Source: Sapria himalayana
Taxonomy: Eukaryota; Streptophyta; Magnoliopsida; Malpighiales; Rafflesiaceae
Direction: 5' to 3'
DNA length: 64,000 nucleotides
NCBI GenBank assembly: GCA_029783825.1
Contig: JAREIK010002415.1
Location: 1,827,006-1,891,005 of the forward strand
In this document: positions 63,726-64,000 of the stretch, piece by piece
Layout: the number at the start of each line of letters is the position of its first letter
Numbering within the stretch: position 1 is the stretch's first letter
Program-made: the position numbers and the translations under genes
The notes under the pieces: generated by a model
Told to the model about the DNA's origin: nothing
Seen by the model: the letters and a program-made list of their open reading frames with translations, nothing else
The model's database searches: none

Positions 63726-64000
63726 TTAATTATCGACATCACTGTCATCCTCCAATGGATCTTCTGATATTTCGTCTGATTCTGATAGAAGTTCGAACTC
63801 ATCTTCAGATAGAAATTGATCATATTCAATTTCTATTGTGTCACCATTTAAGTCACATAAATTTTCTGGATCTTCATCTACATTCACCGGCTCAATATTA
63901 TTTATGTCATCTTTCTGGAATGCCGGTGCAATTTATAAGTCTGCACTTCTTTGTTGTGATGTTGATACTTCAAATTTTGATCGATCTTTAATTTTGCAAA
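63726..64000 (-). pseudogene. TNP2-like transposase C-terminus, partial
   Basis: On the minus strand it reads CKIKDRSKFEVSTSQQRSA, one in-frame stop, then AFQKDDINNIEPVNVDED and an acidic tail FLSEDEFELLSESDEISED ending DVDN at 63726. The start matches VCKIKRRA at the same place in the TNP2-like gene at 22977-26715, and both end in an acidic Glu/Asp/Ser tail. The rest lies outside the window. Confidence 0.7.

Larger units (their letters stand above)
57742..64000 (-). mobile_element. CACTA transposon 2, minus strand, cut by window end
   Basis: The right end begins at 57742 with AACTACAAGAAAAAT (one change from CACTACAAGAAAAAT), followed by subterminal TTAGCGACGG / CCCTAGCTAAA motifs to about 58130. 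Going inward come triplicated noncoding units, a TNP1-like gene (61754-63585) and the C-terminus of a TNP2-like gene (from 63726). The order and strand match the CACTA element at 20244, but the subterminal motif family is different. The other end lies beyond the window. Confidence 0.8.

Overview
The window is nuclear DNA of a flowering plant. The evidence is the transposon content (hAT, CACTA/En-Spm, Ty1/copia and Ty3/gypsy elements plus a LINE-type ORF1, all of plant families), intron-bearing fragments of plant cellular genes, strong A+T richness and abundant microsatellites. The lineage cannot be fixed from the sequence. I found no intact host gene, rRNA, tRNA, CRISPR array, bacterial operon or phage. 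Nearly everything is nested, decayed mobile DNA, and most listed coding regions are pseudogenes read through stops and frameshifts.

Layout. 1-2938: hAT element on the minus strand, with BED finger to dimerisation domain recognisable. 2939-3915: CACTA terminus rich in TTAGCGACGG motifs. 4662-5150: two exons of a succinyl-CoA ligase beta-subunit pseudogene. 6303-10028: exons of a gene resembling the plant KIAA0930/DUF2045 family. 10751-11782: a second CACTA end, a tRNA-like B box and a LINE ORF1 (DUF4283). 12300 to about 16300: minus-strand Ty3/gypsy gag-protease with primer-binding site and probable LTR. 16380-19650: degenerate minisatellite. 20244-29578: full-length CACTA element with terminal inverted repeats, ATT target duplication, TNP2-like and TNP1-like pseudogenes. 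32230-37033: copia remnants, including a 1.45-kb tandem duplication; one copy carries a 702-bp inverted-repeat element and the other preserves the empty site.

41390-51314: a plus-strand copia element (LTR, PBS, polypyrimidine tract, integrase, reverse transcriptase, PPT, LTR). A 4.7-kb hAT element sits inside its reverse transcriptase, and that hAT itself holds five near-identical 357-bp tandem copies of its own dimerisation-domain region. 52580-53780: another copia RNase H remnant. 54090-56490: GC-rich hAT termini. 57742-64000: the 3' part of a second CACTA element on the minus strand, with a triplicated unit of about 1 kb and TNP1-like and TNP2-like genes running off the window end.

The genes do not form a pathway. 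The content is a stratified record of insertions, duplications and decay. The most informative signals are the nested-insertion junctions, the target-site duplications and the local tandem amplifications. No convincing undescribed biological system is visible.
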